Origin: Pardosa pseudoannulata
Lineage: Eukaryota > Arthropoda > Arachnida > Araneae > Lycosidae
Assembly: GCA_032207245.1 (NCBI GenBank)
Contig: CM063502.1
Coordinates: forward strand, 51,302,117-51,366,116
Reading direction: 5' to 3'
Length of the DNA: 64,000 bases
The notes beneath the pieces are model-generated. The model searched no databases and was not told the DNA's origin. It saw nothing but the letters and a program-made list of their open reading frames with translations. Positions 53,791 to 64,000 of the stretch are shown here, one piece after another (position 1 is the first letter of the stretch; every line of letters begins with the position of its first letter). Made by a program: the position numbers and the translations under genes.

Positions 53791-54533
53791 TTTAAGATTT
53801 AGCAAAACAGAATAGAAGAGTAAGATCTGTTTCTACAGAGATGGTGCAACATTTCAGCTAAAAAACACTGGTTAGTGAAACAAAATAGGCGCCTATAGGC
53901 CGTCTCTTAAAAATATTTCCTTTCTCACGTATTGATAAAGAAATTATGTGAAAGAAATGAGTATTTATGGTTGTCTATGTCATTACCAATAAAAGGTTGG
54001 AGATAATCATTGATTTAAAGTTAAGTAGTAAAACCCTATGAGCCATAATGGGCAAACATATAAACTATGCTATTACAGCTAATGTTGTAGAAGATATGAA
54101 TTATCATATCTATTCCTTTCCTAATCAAATTTATAATTACATTACAAGGAATGTCACTATTGGAGCGTCTCAATAAAATGTTTATAGATCATTAGTGTTT
54201 TTAAAAGTTGTCAGAGCTCACTTTTTAAAACCTATTGGTTCGTATACATTCGCTTTAAATTCTAACTTGAGATAGTAATTCTGCAGGGTTATCTTCCTTT
54301 TCGGAACCCTTCTGAAACCGAATATTGCTATTGTAAGTAATGATTTAATTATTTTGGTTCACGCATGGTTTTGTCTGTAATTTTATGTTTTAATATCTAT
54401 TTTCCTGCATTTTAAACTACTTTTAAGCTTTTATAATTTTTTTTTGTAATTTTACATATCTGTTTAACAAAATTTCCAACTACTGCGTATTTTTTTATGC
54501 ATATAGTGCAAATAGTGCATTCAGCAGGTCTTT
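53791..54533. other. Noncoding stretch, nothing recognised
   Basis: Unique A/T-rich DNA. Confidence 0.45.
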
Positions 54534-54571
54534 GTATATATATATATATAAATATATATATATTATATAAT

Positions 54572-54604
<33 letters not shown>

Positions 54605-54605
54605 A

Positions 54606-54636
<31 letters not shown>

Positions 54637-54731
54637 TATATATATATATATATATATGTATACATATATGTATATATATATATATATAATATTATATATA
54701 TATATACTATATATATATATATATATATATC
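54534..54731. repeat. (TA)n microsatellite with AAT interruptions
   Basis: TA tracts broken by ATTATATAA and AAATATA. Confidence 0.95.
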
Positions 54732-55040
54732 AAAATTATCTAACTTTAATATTTCTTCAAAAGTCTCCTCTTAATTTTTATTTATAAATATTTACCAGCA
54801 TCTAAATGTTAATAATATTTTACGTACATTCCTTTCTGTCATAATGTAAACTTTCTGTTATAGAGCAGTTTAGTTTAACATGTTTTGTTCTGCTGATATT
54901 GCAGTCATTCGCTTATTAAGCTGTTTTTTGTTGTAAATATATTGTTGTCATCTTTGTATTATATAGAGCATATAATATCTGTGGCTTTATATATTGTATA
55001 TATTTAGAAGGACAGATATTGTTCTGAAATAAAATTTTAA
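54732..55040. other. Noncoding stretch, nothing recognised
   Basis: A/T-rich DNA between two microsatellites. If the channel gene starts transcription close by, its 5' untranslated exon could lie here, but nothing marks it. Confidence 0.4.
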
Positions 55041-55160
55041 ATATATATATATATATATTATATAATATATATATATAATCTGTATTTATAATGTATGTTA
55101 AATATATATATAGAATGTTTTAAAAAAATATTACATAAATATATTATATATATATGTATA

Positions 55161-55223
<63 letters not shown>

Positions 55224-55243
55224 TTATTTATATATATATATAT

Positions 55244-55287
<44 letters not shown>

Positions 55288-55295
55288 ATTATATA

Positions 55296-55329
<34 letters not shown>

Positions 55330-55362
55330 TGAGTGAGAGAGAGAGAGAGTGAGAGAGAGAGA
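55041..55362. repeat. (TA)n followed by (GA)n microsatellite
   Basis: TA tracts to about 55317, then about 45 bp of GA with GTGA interruptions. It lies about 170 bp upstream of the first coding exon of the channel gene. Confidence 0.95.
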
Positions 55363-55535
55363 GGATATCGCTAAATTGACGGTATATTAGGATCATATTA
55401 TATGCAAATTCCCCCTGCCAACAAAATATTATCGTTATAGAGGAATTTATCTTTGAATCAGATATTCTTGTAGCGAGATTTTAATGTACATTATTATTGC
55501 ATTCCTAATATTTTTTACATTATTTTAGGTAAAAA

Positions 55536-63440
<7,905 letters not shown>

Positions 63441-64000
63441 GTAAGATATTTTTCATTTTCATTATTTTAAGCTGATTCACCCTTATTTATGTAATGAAAA
63501 CAGGAATTACGGAAGGGGTTATTTTGATTTTACACTAATGTTTTTCTGTGATATCGTTTGTATTCTTATTTATCTCTTGAGTTTCATTAAGTGAGTATGA
63601 TTTAACAGTGCATTAAATTTAATCTTAATTATATGCTTGAAATGACTGTTAGATTTTGGTCCCTCCCCTTTTTGGAAAATCCATATATAAAGGTTTTATC
63701 TTTAGCCCTTTTCTAAAGATAGATATATTTTTCCAGCTGTTAGTGGCTTCTGCTGGAAACATACGAACGTCTGTCTTTATTACTTTACTTTTTTTATTTT
63801 CATTAGCTTCACTAAGATGCCTGTAATGTTTGGTGGGGAGGCATGTACTAACAAAATGAAATACCCCACCAAACACAAAAGGATGTCAGAAGGTGTCAAG
63901 GTACTGAGAAATGATGCAAAGTTGAAATAAAAATAAACTTTAATTGAAGCTTGAAACAAAACACAAAATAATGGGACAACGACCTCACCAGAAAATATTT
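63441..64000. other. Intron 4 (start), with a 12-bp hairpin at 63828-63875
   Basis: TGTTTGGTGGGG at 63828-63839 is perfectly complementary to CCCCACCAAACA at 63864-63875, with a 24-nt loop. The next exon is not reached. The 75-codon minus ORF at 63649-63876 is not convincing. Confidence 0.6.

Overview
The window is A/T-rich eukaryotic nuclear DNA with long (TA)n arrays, dispersed and tandem repeats, relics of many transposon classes and one intron-rich gene at its right end. An arthropod is likely, because the gene's sequence resembles arthropod ligand-gated chloride channels. A spider or other chelicerate is my best guess, from the tRNA-derived SINEs and the Gmr1-like Gypsy element. This placement is inference; there is no rRNA or mitochondrial marker to prove it.

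Positions 1-21000: a 219-bp tandem repeat, a BEL/Pao pol tail, a probable Gypsy RNase H relic, a 28-bp minisatellite, SINE copies, a TTAA-flanked MITE, a hAT element with terminal inverted repeats and an 8-bp target-site duplication, a long inverted repeat, and a satellite array with units of about 376 bp (18437-20760).

Positions 21000-38500: mostly unique A/T-rich DNA. It holds a large (TA)n array, a duplicated segment split by an RTE-type LINE fragment, a decayed Tc1-like transposase, a likely second BEL/Pao relic, and an array expanded from a MITE.

Positions 38461-43881: the best-preserved mobile element. A 994-bp LTR with TATA box and poly(A) signal is followed by a primer-binding-site candidate, a 1.1-kb leader and a 625-codon Gag-protease ORF with an acidic/basic coiled-coil stretch, a SCAN-like capsid, a CCHC knuckle and a DSGA protease motif. 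A second frame then leads toward the integrase. The element sits in (TA)n on its left and breaks off into (TA)n on its right, with most of pol and the 3' LTR absent. It belongs to the Gmr1-like Ty3/Gypsy group, from which the vertebrate SCAN domain is thought to derive.

Positions 43900-55400: TTAA-flanked MITEs, SINE copies and large microsatellites. Positions 55529-63440: the first four coding exons of a Cys-loop ligand-gated ion channel subunit, probably anion-selective, with good splice sites and continuous reading phase. The gene runs off the right edge. Its introns hold a TTAA MITE with an internal duplication, a mariner relic, a long inverted repeat of about 1 kb, and a perfect 42-bp-stem palindrome.

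No bacterial-type operon, CRISPR array or rRNA is present. I found no wholly new system; the strongest leads are the Gmr1-like element and the structured repeats inside the channel gene's introns.
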